Shown here: positions 17,794-23,846 of the stretch, in pieces
Layout of the letters: every line of letters starts with the position of its first letter
How positions within the stretch are numbered: the stretch's first letter is position 1
Assembly (NCBI GenBank): GCA_017482005.1
Contig: JAFUOI010000003.1
Coordinates: forward strand, 186,001 to 250,000
DNA length: 64,000 nucleotides
Direction of reading: 5' to 3'
Origin: Lachnospiraceae bacterium
GTDB lineage: Bacteria; Bacillota_A; Clostridia; Lachnospirales; Lachnospiraceae
The notes under the pieces: generated by a model
The model's database searches: none
What the model was told of the DNA's origin: nothing
The model's input: only the letters and a program-made list of their open reading frames with translations
Position numbers and translations under genes: made by a program

Positions 17794-18795
17794 TAGTGCA
17801 CTATATTCTCTGCTCGATAATCCACCGAACATCCGGCGCGGGTAATCGTTCATCCAATTTTCAATGCGTTTTATATCTCTGTTTTTATATCTTCCTATGT
17901 CTTCTCCCTTCTTTATCCATCGACGAATCAGCTTATTATTATTTTCATTGCTACCACGTTCACAACTACAATATGGATGACAGAAATATATATCTACATC
18001 CAATTTTTTCTCTAATATTTCCCATGCAGTAAACTCAACACCATTATCGCATGTGATTGTTTTAAATGTCTGTCTGAATTTTTCTGCACCATAATTCTTT
18101 TTAAGACGCAGGAGAGCAGAGCGCACACAATCAGCTTTCCTGCTATTTAATTTAATCACAATTTCATCACGCGTCTGTCTTTCTGTCAGAACTAAAAGAC
18201 ATGCGGCGTTCTTTCTTCCTGAATAAACAGTATCCATTTCCCAGTGTCCGTATGTGTCACGTTTATATATTTCTTTTGGTCTGTTTTCAATGCTAGGTTT
18301 TAAAGGTTGCTTAAGGCTAACTTTTCGGATGATTTCATTCTGTTTTTTCTTCCGTTTCTGATATGGAAGCATTGTATCTGATACATTTAAGAATACACCT
18401 TGATGTATGTAATTGTATAATGTCTTTTCACAGATGTTTGTTTTAAAGTGTTTGTTTTCTCTTTTCATCTGCTGAATCACAGCATACGGAGAATAGCGCA
18501 TCTCACATATCCAATATTCCACAAACTTTACAAAATCATAATCATTTTCTATCTTCCAAGGCCTGCCTTTGTTGCTTCCGTTTTCTTCTCTGACTCTCTG
18601 TCCGGCATCAGCCTTATACACAAGCTTGTCTTCATAATATTCATTCCGCTGGATAACAGAACCGCGTTTGATTTCATTGTATAATGTCGTTCGTGATATA
18701 CCGAGAATCTTTGCTATTTGAGTTTTTGGAGTTTTCTGCTTTAATAATATTTCAATCTGATATCTTTCTCTTTCTGTTAGATATTTATGTTTCAT
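17776..18795 (-). CDS. IS30-family transposase
   Basis: 339 residues, full length for IS30. The N-terminal helix-turn-helix is LTERERYQIEILLKQKTPKTQIAKILGISRTTLYNEI. The DDE catalytic core shows D in HWEMDTVYSG, D in TITCDNGVEFT and E in RGSNENNNKLIRRW, with the PRRMFGG end typical of the family. I found no separate insertion-sequence ends around it, so it appears to belong to the prophage rather than to a nested IS. IS30-type transposases are known in Spiroplasma filamentous phages (SpV1 group), where they are thought to mediate integration; the same role is inferred here. Confidence 0.88.
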   Translation of the reverse strand: MKHKYLTERERYQIEILLKQKTPKTQIAKILGISRTTLYNEIKRGSVIQRNEYYEDKLVYKADAGQRVREENGSNKGRPWKIENDYDFVKFVEYWICEMRYSPYAVIQQMKRENKHFKTNICEKTLYNYIHQGVFLNVSDTMLPYQKRKKKQNEIIRKVSLKQPLKPSIENRPKEIYKRDTYGHWEMDTVYSGRKNAACLLVLTERQTRDEIVIKLNSRKADCVRSALLRLKKNYGAEKFRQTFKTITCDNGVEFTAWEILEKKLDVDIYFCHPYCSCERGSNENNNKLIRRWIKKGEDIGRYKNRDIKRIENWMNDYPRRMFGGLSSREYSALCTKTC

Positions 18796-18875
18796 TTTGT
18801 CTTCCTTTCTTTGGGCTTCCGAGCCCGTGACCCCAAACCCCTATGCCATCCGGCGCACTCCGTGCTTGTCGCTGT

Positions 18876-18922
18876 CTAAGAATAACTAAGTGATTAAAAT
18901 ACAATCACTAAGTTATTCTAAG
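18876..18922. repeat. 20-bp-arm hairpin upstream of the transposase gene
   Basis: Arms 18876-18895 and 18903-18922 pair with two A/T mismatches around a 7-nt loop. It sits in the 480-bp non-coding stretch between the transposase and the first + strand gene. It could be a terminator-like or ssDNA structural element. Confidence 0.7.
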
Positions 18923-18997
18923 CATCGCCCACAGGGGCTTTAATTTGTTGTGTGGTTATCTTGCAGCGTGTTGGCAAACTTCACGTTTTTTTCAGAT

Positions 18998-19273
18998 CTA
19001 TATTCCTTTCCTGTTTATACATGATTTTCTGTTGCGTTCTTTAGCTTGCCATTTTTGCGGATTCTAAAATAAACCCCATAAATCGTAAACAACCGCTATA
19101 AAAAATTTGAAGAACATAAATTTTTTATAGTCTTAAGAACATCTAATAAATGTGAAATTTATAAGATGTTCTAATTGTTGACTATTTATGGAATTTATTT
19201 TTAAACGAATCCGCAGGCAACCCATAGAACTCAAAAGAAATCATGTATAAGCAAAACAGGAAAGGAGATATAG
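18998..19273. repeat. 276-bp imperfect palindrome with two apical hairpins
   Basis: The left arm (18998-19092) and right arm (19175-19273) match for most of ~95 bp when one is reverse-complemented, with blocks such as CCTTTCCTGTT, TATACATGATTT, TTGCC, GCGGATTC and CCATAAAT. The apex holds a perfect 13-bp hairpin (19096-19108 with 19118-19130) and a 16-bp hairpin with one mismatch and loop GTGAA (19136-19172). As single-stranded DNA it would fold into a three-way junction. It is non-coding. The right arm also carries the RBS of the next gene. Confidence 0.85.
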
Positions 19274-19275
19274 AA

Positions 19276-19350
19276 ATGAAAAAAACTTACATAAGGGCAG
19301 GACCCAGAATCTTAAAGAAATCATTTTTAACTGAAAACTTAAAATTTTAA
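19276..19350 (+). CDS. 24-residue peptide of unknown function
   Basis: Begins at ATG 19276, nine bases after AAAGGAG, and encodes a basic peptide starting MKKTYIRAGP. It is the first gene after the large palindrome, whose right arm contains its RBS. It may be a leader peptide for the next two genes or simply a small phage protein. I do not recognise it. The clear RBS is the main support. Confidence 0.45.
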   Translation: MKKTYIRAGPRILKKSFLTENLKF

Positions 19351-19368
19351 ATCGAAAGGATGAAAGAT

Positions 19369-19575
19369 ATGAATAAATATTATAAAGCACTTGAATTATT
19401 AGCAGAATTAGCCGGAGAATATGGAGAAAATGAATACAGCATAACAGATTATGTTTTTGGTTTTATACCATTCAAAAACGGAAAAAACGTATCTAAAGAT
19501 GTTGGTACAGAATTCGCTAAAATAGCACATTGGTTAATAGATGAGTCAGTAACAAATTTTGAGAATAACAAATAA
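19369..19575 (+). CDS. Small phage protein, paralogue of the gene at 19962
   Basis: 68 residues from ATG 19369, chosen because AAAGGA lies at a normal distance; an in-frame ATG at 19360 is too close. The C-terminal half, FGFIPFKNGKNVSK then FAKIAHWLIDESVTNFENN, aligns with YGYVVFKNGDVVYK then FVDVAHFLLDEIRENFELE in the protein at 19962-20324, which is on the opposite strand. There is no membrane segment here, while the paralogue has one. Function unknown; being on the opposite strand it may belong to a control module. Confidence 0.7.
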   Translation: MNKYYKALELLAELAGEYGENEYSITDYVFGFIPFKNGKNVSKDVGTEFAKIAHWLIDESVTNFENNK

Positions 19576-19598
19576 TTTGACAAACAGAAAGGAGAAAG

Positions 19599-19626
19599 CC
19601 TATACTCCTATAAAAGGGGGTATAGG
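19599..19626 (+). promoter_or_regulatory. Hairpin sequestering the ribosome binding site
   Basis: CCTATACTCC (19599-19608) pairs with GGGGTATAGG (19617-19626). The right arm includes the AAGGGGG Shine-Dalgarno of the gene at 19629. Folding would hide that site, suggesting control of translation. An AAAGGAG just upstream (19588-19594) lies outside the stem. Confidence 0.5.
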
Positions 19627-19628
19627 TT

Positions 19629-19769
19629 ATGTGTGAAGATATGACAAAAGAAGAAATGCAGAGATTTTTAAATAGGGAAGCTGAAAAGGGAAGTACAGAA
19701 TATGAAGCACTTAAAGCTTTAGCCGATATTCTTGGAATCGAGTTTCCTGAGCTGAAACAAAATAATTAA
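19629..19769 (+). CDS. 46-residue acidic phage protein
   Basis: Starts MCEDMTKEEMQRFLNREAEK and ends GIEFPELKQNN; predicted helical, soluble and acidic. The RBS AAGGGGG lies eight bases before the ATG inside a hairpin. It is the last of three + strand genes and is followed by a terminator shared with the convergent - strand genes. No family recognised. Confidence 0.6.
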   Translation: MCEDMTKEEMQRFLNREAEKGSTEYEALKALADILGIEFPELKQNN

Positions 19770-19772
19770 ATT

Positions 19773-19803
19773 AAAAACGGCGGTCATATGACCGCTGTTT
19801 TTT
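19773..19803. terminator. Bidirectional terminator between convergent phage genes
   Basis: GCGGTCAT and ATGACCGC form the stem core, extended by A-T pairs, with an A-run before and a T-run after. It separates the + strand genes ending at 19769 from the - strand gene ending at 19802. Confidence 0.85.
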
Positions 19804-19951
19804 AATCTACTTTCATAAATCTATTAAAATAATGTTCTCTATATGTATCTTTAATATGAAATTCATAATCGATTTTTTCTTCCAACTTACGTTGTTTTTG
19901 TTCAATATCTGCCATTACGGACAAAATTAATAATAATCCTACTAAACCCAT
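19802..19951 (-). CDS. 49-residue small membrane protein
   Basis: I start at the ATG whose codon begins at 19951 because AAGGAG lies just upstream; a longer frame would overlap the previous gene. An N-terminal hydrophobic segment (MGLVGLLLILSVMA) is followed by a charged tail. The tail IDYEFHIKDTYREHYFNRFMKVD resembles the end of the protein at 20338 (IDFECH then FIMDRFMKIE), so the two are probably diverged copies. Function unknown. Confidence 0.6.
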   Translation of the reverse strand: MGLVGLLLILSVMADIEQKQRKLEEKIDYEFHIKDTYREHYFNRFMKVD

Positions 19952-19961
19952 TTTAATCTCC

Positions 19962-20324
19962 TTAATCAATCTGTATTTCAAGTTCAAAATTCTCTCTTAT
20001 CTCATCCAATAGGAAATGCGCAACATCGACAAAAGGCGCATTTATTGCTTTATATACAACATCTCCATTTTTGAAAACAACATAACCATATATTCCCATC
20101 CAACGAACAGCGTAAACATTAAGGTTATAAGAATTAGCACTTTCAACCAATAAATTTAAAATAATATCATTACGTTTTTTTAGATTAAAACCACAATATA
20201 TATTTTTACACTCAAAACACTTAAAATTTTTACACCAAACATACCTATACTTAAATATTAAATGAGCCGAAACAACCGCAAAATAGTAAATAACTAAAAA
20301 TAATACAAATAATCCAATTTTCAT
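19962..20324 (-). CDS. Membrane-anchored protein with a Cys cluster, paralogue of the gene at 19369
   Basis: 120 residues. One N-terminal membrane segment (IGLFVLFLVIYYFAVVSAHLI), then a possible zinc-binding cluster CKNFKCFECKNIYC, then a domain (YGYVVFKNGDVVYK, FVDVAHFLLDEIRENFELE) clearly related to the soluble protein at 19369-19575. It lies in the rep-distal part of the - strand operon. No known family recognised; the metal-binding role is inferred from the cysteine spacing. Confidence 0.65.
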   Translation of the reverse strand: MKIGLFVLFLVIYYFAVVSAHLIFKYRYVWCKNFKCFECKNIYCGFNLKKRNDIILNLLVESANSYNLNVYAVRWMGIYGYVVFKNGDVVYKAINAPFVDVAHFLLDEIRENFELEIQID

Positions 20325-20337
20325 AAAATCACTCTTT

Positions 20338-20517
20338 CTATTCTATTTTCATAAATCTATCCATTATGAAATTTTCAAAACATTCTTTATCCGATGGACG
20401 ATGACATTCAAAATCAATCCATAAAGCATTTAGATAAAAAGACCTTACTACATGTCTAAATTTGCAAAATTTACATAATGGTTTTTCTGATACATTACAT
20501 TTATTTAAAAATCCCAT
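20338..20517 (-). CDS. 59-residue Cys-rich small protein
   Basis: Starts MGFLNKCNVSEKPLCKFCKF, with AAGGAG just before the ATG, and ends DRFMKIE. Four cysteines, including CKFC, suggest a small metal-binding fold. Its C-terminus resembles that of the membrane protein at 19802. It lies directly after rep, in the same operon. Confidence 0.6.
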   Translation of the reverse strand: MGFLNKCNVSEKPLCKFCKFRHVVRSFYLNALWIDFECHRPSDKECFENFIMDRFMKIE

Positions 20518-20529
20518 TGTTTTAACTCC

Positions 20530-21525
20530 TTAATAAAATAAAAGCTGTTCCTGTTTATATTCTTCGAGCGGTATCCATTCTTCGCGGTTCAGATATTCTT
20601 CGACCGAGTTGTATACAGTAATTTTATCTATGTCAAAATGTTCTACTGTATGGATACGTCTAAGGAATGCTTGCCACTTATCAGGATGACGTTTCTGCAC
20701 ATCGGTATAATGCATCTCAAGAGGAACGTTGGTATTGATGTACACCTTTGTGTAACATGCCTGCTTATTTGCATATCTACTCGGCAACTTGATAGGGTAT
20801 ATATCCAAGTAGTTTAGCATATCAGATAAGTGCCAATTCGAAGAGTAGAACTCTTCGAACACAAGAACATCTTGTCCGGCGTAGCTGTCAAATGGATGTC
20901 GTGGGTCTGTAATGCGGTACACATTCTTAAAACCATATTCTTCGATAACCTTCCGACTTTTTCCTGTGCCGGACTTTCCGTACCGATATGTAACACAAAT
21001 GTCTCGGTTAACTTCCTCATACTGTTTGAATCTTATAATCTGACGGGTACGCTCTATTGTGTCAAGACGTTTCATGTAGTTCGGATTATTCTCTAATATC
21101 TCATAATCGGACAATCCGTCTTTAATCATTTCATACAGTTCGGAGAGGTCATTGCGTGCACCTTGTTTTTCTTCCGGACAGTCTCCAAATTCTTCGAATG
21201 TGTCTTTTAAATTTGTTTCTTCTTTGAGTGTTCCGGCATAAGCACCTTCCTTGCGGATATAATCTCTGTTTTCCTGCGTTGTACCTCTACAGAAATCAAT
21301 GTGTGCCGGAGGGAATAGCTTTTTGATTTGATTAAATCGAATCGCATCCACACGATAGATGAATAAATGTGTGTGATATGTTCCGTTGATTCCGACTTCA
21401 TCACACATGCACCAATAATTCAAATTTTTGATTGATGACAAGCAAATCTTTATCTGCTCATGCGTGAATCCATGTTCTTCGGGGTTGTTAATGGTTAACA
21501 ACCACTTTCTTGACCTGTCTTTCAT
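20530..21525 (-). CDS. rep: CRESS-type replication initiator: HUH endonuclease plus SF3 helicase
   Basis: 331 residues from the ATG at 21525. Rolling-circle motif I is KWLLTINNP (residues 7-15), motif II is HTHLF (His51, His53), motif III is DYIRK (Tyr89, Lys92). The helicase has Walker A GKSGTGKS (183-190), Walker B VLVFEEF (220-226) and motif C VYINTN. Order and spacing match Rep of circovirus-like CRESS-DNA viruses and pCRESS-type plasmids: it nicks the origin with the tyrosine, stays on the 5' end and unwinds. Inovirus pII-type initiators normally lack this helicase. The longer in-frame extension upstream runs into the iterons and is probably not translated. The matching origin lies 110 bp upstream. 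Confidence 0.93.
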   Translation of the reverse strand: MKDRSRKWLLTINNPEEHGFTHEQIKICLSSIKNLNYWCMCDEVGINGTYHTHLFIYRVDAIRFNQIKKLFPPAHIDFCRGTTQENRDYIRKEGAYAGTLKEETNLKDTFEEFGDCPEEKQGARNDLSELYEMIKDGLSDYEILENNPNYMKRLDTIERTRQIIRFKQYEEVNRDICVTYRYGKSGTGKSRKVIEEYGFKNVYRITDPRHPFDSYAGQDVLVFEEFYSSNWHLSDMLNYLDIYPIKLPSRYANKQACYTKVYINTNVPLEMHYTDVQKRHPDKWQAFLRRIHTVEHFDIDKITVYNSVEEYLNREEWIPLEEYKQEQLLFY

Positions 21526-21549
21526 CCCTTTTTCATCCCTTCTGTAAGT

Positions 21550-21631
21550 TGTCACAAAGGTTGTCACAACAATGTCACAACTATAAAATTCAGTAAACAT
21601 GCGGTTTTGAATATAAATGTCACATGTCACA
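21550..21631 (-). repeat. Five TGTCACA iterons at the origin
   Basis: TGTCACA on the + strand (TGTGACA on the Rep strand) at 21550, 21562, 21573, 21618 and 21625. The first three are spaced by about one helical turn. The last two are directly adjacent and end 3 bp from the origin stem. Such repeats beside the stem-loop are the usual Rep recognition sites in CRESS-DNA replicons. Confidence 0.82.
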
Positions 21632-21634
21632 AAA

Positions 21635-21667
21635 GTTCCCTTAGGGTAATACTAGGCCTAAGGGAAC
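21635..21667 (-). other. Rolling-circle origin stem-loop with TAGTATTAC
   Basis: GTTCCCTTAGG and CCTAAGGGAAC form a perfect 11-bp stem. On the - strand the loop reads CC followed by TAGTATTAC (21654 to 21646), then CC of the stem, giving TAGTATTACC. This equals the circovirus-type nonanucleotide (general form NANTATTAC), which Rep cleaves between the T and A of TATT/AC. It lies on the same strand as rep and most other phage genes, so the packaged strand would be the coding strand, as in Ff phages. Confidence 0.92.
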
Positions 21668-21797
21668 GCGATGCTACGCATCGCATGCCGATTATTGACG
21701 CCATGAACCCATGCACGCGCGCCGCGTGCCTTGCGGGGGTGACAACAGTCACCGCCCTGCAAGCGCAGGCTAGCGCGCACACCCCTAGCGTCAATAA
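21668..21797. repeat. GC-rich branched structure next to the origin
   Basis: A GCGATGC-TAC-GCATCGC hairpin (21668-21684) abuts the origin stem. A 10-bp closing stem TTATTGACGC (21692-21701) and GCGTCAATAA (21788-21797) then encloses a GCACGCG-CGC-CGCGTGC hairpin and a CTTGC...GTGAC / GTCAC...GCAAG hairpin. The block is strikingly GC-rich inside an AT-rich element. It lies between rep and zot where Ff phages keep their intergenic region, so it is a candidate packaging signal or complementary-strand origin. Confidence 0.75.
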
Positions 21798-21813
21798 CTG
21801 CGCAAGTCGGCAA

Positions 21814-22632
21814 CTACTTGCTAAGTGCCTTTTTACGTCTGCGAGAGTGATTCTTGACCGCTAACTCATTTACAGTAGAATCCAAGCCTTTGCGCACGAT
21901 TGCTTCTTCATTCGATATGAAATCAGATGCGGCGGTCTCTGAAATCATTTCGGACGTATCATATGCGTTATAGTCTCTATCCTTCACAAACCACCAATCA
22001 TGATACTGACGCTTAATCAGACTTACATTCATAGCATTTTCATAATCCCACGCATCATAATATGAGTTGTGAGCAAAACGCCAATATTTATGACAATCAA
22101 TGACATTAGTAGTGATAGAACGCCATATCTTATCAACCATAAAGAATCTCTGCGCTGTACACATAATATACATATGCAACTTCCTTTGCTGTGTAAGTAC
22201 GCCTACAAGCTCTAACGGGAAAGAAGCATAATTCCTATGAGATAACAAAGATTGAATCTCATCTACCAAAATGACATAACCTTGTACACCTTCTTCTGGG
22301 TCTTTCGCAATTTTTAAAAGCTGATTAAAATTAGAGAGTGGTACATAAGGAATATCTTTTAATTCGAAATTTGCATAAAATCTTAAACTGTCACCATATT
22401 TTTTATAAAGCTTGCTCGCAACATGTACCATGAAAAGTGTTTTTCCTTTTCCGAACATGCCTATAATCATATCAATTCCAAAACAAGAAAAGCGTTCCCA
22501 CTTCTTTTCCTTGATAAAAAACCATAAGTCTTTTAATGAATAGATGATGATATTATGCGCGTTAAAGATAATACATTGCGTGAGTTTCATGCAGAAACAT
22601 ACCACGACAAATATAATAACAAGCGTACTCAT
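21814..22632 (-). CDS. zot: Zot/pI-like phage assembly ATPase
   Basis: 272 residues. N-terminal membrane segment (TLVIIFVVVCFCMKL), Walker A IIGMFGKGKT (Lys64), Walker B YVILVDEIQSLLSHR (119-133), and the TQQRKLHMYIMCTAQRFFMVDKIWR stretch typical of Zot/pI. This inner-membrane motor extrudes the phage DNA through the envelope. The membrane segment is at the N-terminus rather than after the ATPase domain as in Zot and Ff pI. The basic C-terminus (NHSRRRKKALSK) could contact DNA. The start overlaps the previous stop by 4 bp. Confidence 0.9.
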   Translation of the reverse strand: MSTLVIIFVVVCFCMKLTQCIIFNAHNIIIYSLKDLWFFIKEKKWERFSCFGIDMIIGMFGKGKTLFMVHVASKLYKKYGDSLRFYANFELKDIPYVPLSNFNQLLKIAKDPEEGVQGYVILVDEIQSLLSHRNYASFPLELVGVLTQQRKLHMYIMCTAQRFFMVDKIWRSITTNVIDCHKYWRFAHNSYYDAWDYENAMNVSLIKRQYHDWWFVKDRDYNAYDTSEMISETAASDFISNEEAIVRKGLDSTVNELAVKNHSRRRKKALSK

Positions 22633-22733
22633 TCTTCATCATTCCTTTCTACTTCTGTATAATGCTTTTCCAGTCTGCTTAATAAAACAAAGGCTGCACC
22701 ACATAAAGCTATAACAATTAGTAACTGAACCAT
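22629..22733 (-). CDS. 34-residue membrane peptide coupled to Zot
   Basis: Begins MVQLLIVIALCGAAFVLLSR and ends with a charged tail. One membrane segment. Its stop codon overlaps the zot start (ATGA), so it is probably co-translated with zot. The size and position suggest a minor virion or assembly protein; this is inference from filamentous phage gene order. Confidence 0.65.
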   Translation of the reverse strand: MVQLLIVIALCGAAFVLLSRLEKHYTEVERNDEE

Positions 22734-22741
22734 AAAAACAC

Positions 22742-22882
22742 CTACCTTCCAATAGACGCACAATTCGCGACAAACACAGAAATAAATTCAAGGCATACTG
22801 TCAACACGAAAATGTTGCAGATAAAGTTTGCGTTGAGTGCAAAGTCATAAGAACCCATAAGTAATTGTGTGATAGCGTCCAT
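22742..22882 (-). CDS. 46-residue hydrophobic phage protein
   Basis: Begins MDAITQLLMGSYDFALNANF and continues with a hydrophobic helix (IFVLTVCLEFISVFVA). RBS AGGGGG is embedded in the end of the preceding gene. It resembles the next upstream protein (shared MD start and DFAL). Probably a minor coat or assembly protein. Confidence 0.65.
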   Translation of the reverse strand: MDAITQLLMGSYDFALNANFICNIFVLTVCLEFISVFVANCASIGR

Positions 22883-22883
22883 G

Positions 22884-23078
22884 TTATAACCCCCTTGTGA
22901 ATTTACTCATCCGGCGCATACATCTCTGCGCGGTTGTTACAAAATATTTGATAATGTTGAAATAGAAGAATGCTAAAAACAAGTTGTAGCATCTAAGCGC
23001 AAAATCAATGCAATCCTGATGCGTCAACACTTCGGTCGGTATTGTTTCCATGTAAAATGCAAATGTGTTTAAATCCAT
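22884..23078 (-). CDS. 64-residue hydrophobic phage protein with basic tail
   Basis: Begins MDLNTFAFYMETIPTEV, then a membrane helix (CYNLFLAFFYFNIIKYFV) and a basic end (RCMRRMSKFTRGL). RBS GAGAGGAG precedes the ATG. Partial similarity to the protein at 22742 suggests duplication. The helix-plus-basic-tail layout is common in small filamentous virion proteins. Confidence 0.7.
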   Translation of the reverse strand: MDLNTFAFYMETIPTEVLTHQDCIDFALRCYNLFLAFFYFNIIKYFVTTAQRCMRRMSKFTRGL

Positions 23079-23093
23079 AAAAAAAACTCCTCT

Positions 23094-23165
23094 CTAATAA
23101 TTTATTAACTTACAAAGCATATAACCTAAACATACAGATATAAAAATAATAATCATATAATCCAT
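23094..23165 (-). CDS. 23-residue membrane peptide
   Basis: MDYMIIIFISVCLGYMLCKL and three more residues; RBS AAGGGAG. Size and hydrophobicity are like Ff pVII or pIX, but no homology can be claimed from such a short sequence. Confidence 0.5.
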   Translation of the reverse strand: MDYMIIIFISVCLGYMLCKLINY

Positions 23166-23179
23166 AAAAGTTATCTCCC

Positions 23180-23263
23180 TTAAAAATAATCAAAATGATC
23201 CAAAAATATAAATGAACCAATTACTACAAATAAACAAAAACATAATGATATAATCATTTTCAT
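23180..23263 (-). CDS. 27-residue membrane peptide (tentative)
   Basis: Begins MKMIISLCFCLFVVIGSFIF and ends LDHFDYF. Hydrophobic and in line with its neighbours, but there is no convincing RBS, so translation is doubtful. Confidence 0.3.
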   Translation of the reverse strand: MKMIISLCFCLFVVIGSFIFLDHFDYF

Positions 23264-23322
23264 AATCAATCTATTTTTTTTACTTTCTTTTTTTTTATCT
23301 TTGTCGTATACTCAAATACGAG

Positions 23323-23430
23323 TTATGTATTTATTTCAATCGCCCATGCCAATATGGCAAAGAGTATTACAGCTAAAGGCGTAATTCCAAGCGACCATAA
23401 TGATAATAATTCAAATGTACAATCCTGCAT
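23323..23430 (-). CDS. 35-residue membrane peptide
   Basis: MQDCTFELLSLWSLGITPLA followed by VILFAILAWAIEINT; RBS AGGAG seven bases before the ATG. One membrane segment. Part of the compact run of small phage genes. Confidence 0.55.
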   Translation of the reverse strand: MQDCTFELLSLWSLGITPLAVILFAILAWAIEINT

Positions 23431-23439
23431 GTTTTACTC

Positions 23440-23610
23440 CTAGTTATTGAATATTTTGAAAATGATCCAAAGAAGTAAAAACATCACAACGTCAAAAAGA
23501 ATAAATGACAGCAGAGACATCTTAATCCCTGCAACTGTAAATTCTTCCATTAAAATATTTTCACATGATTCGAAAATAAGTGAAAATTGTTCAGCCGTTA
23601 ACAACACCAT
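23440..23610 (-). CDS. 56-residue phage membrane protein
   Basis: Begins MVLLTAEQFSLIFESCENIL, with a soluble N-terminal part and a C-terminal membrane segment (SFILFDVVMFLLLWIIFKIF). RBS AAAGGAT lies upstream. First gene of the small-protein run on this strand, opposite the + strand gene at 23646. Possibly a minor capsid protein. Confidence 0.55.
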   Translation of the reverse strand: MVLLTAEQFSLIFESCENILMEEFTVAGIKMSLLSFILFDVVMFLLLWIIFKIFNN

Positions 23611-23645
23611 AAATAATCACACATCCTTTCGGGAGGGGCAAACAA

Positions 23646-23846
23646 ATGAAAACAAAACAAACTATTTTTATCATCATTGGAACAATTCTGTTGATTCTTG
23701 CAATCGCAGGAAGTCTTGAGCATTCCTATTTTTATTACAAAAATGAACAGCCAAACTGTAGCTTTACGCAGTATTATCTCGGCGGACATTGGAACGATAC
23801 CGATGCGGCTAAGGATCCATCATCTGATTTATACCGAGGTTTTTAA
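23646..23846 (+). CDS. 66-residue membrane protein on the opposite strand
   Basis: Starts MKTKQTIFIIIGTILLILAI with GGGAGGGG just upstream. One membrane segment, then an exposed polar domain (YYKNEQPNCSFTQYYLGGHWND). It is convergent with the pIII-like gene, their stops overlapping, and divergent from the small-protein run. Its separate orientation would suit a gene expressed in the lysogen, for example superinfection exclusion; that is only a suggestion. Confidence 0.55.
   Translation: MKTKQTIFIIIGTILLILAIAGSLEHSYFYYKNEQPNCSFTQYYLGGHWNDTDAAKDPSSDLYRGF

Noticed and set aside
17776..18795. Transposase as a separate IS30 insertion inside the prophage
   Set aside because: I could not find paired terminal inverted repeats with flanking duplication around the gene alone; the nearby hairpins pair with themselves.
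21607..21864. 85-residue + strand reading frame over the origin region
   Set aside because: It runs through the origin stem-loop and GC-rich hairpins, lacks a RBS and has an unlikely composition.
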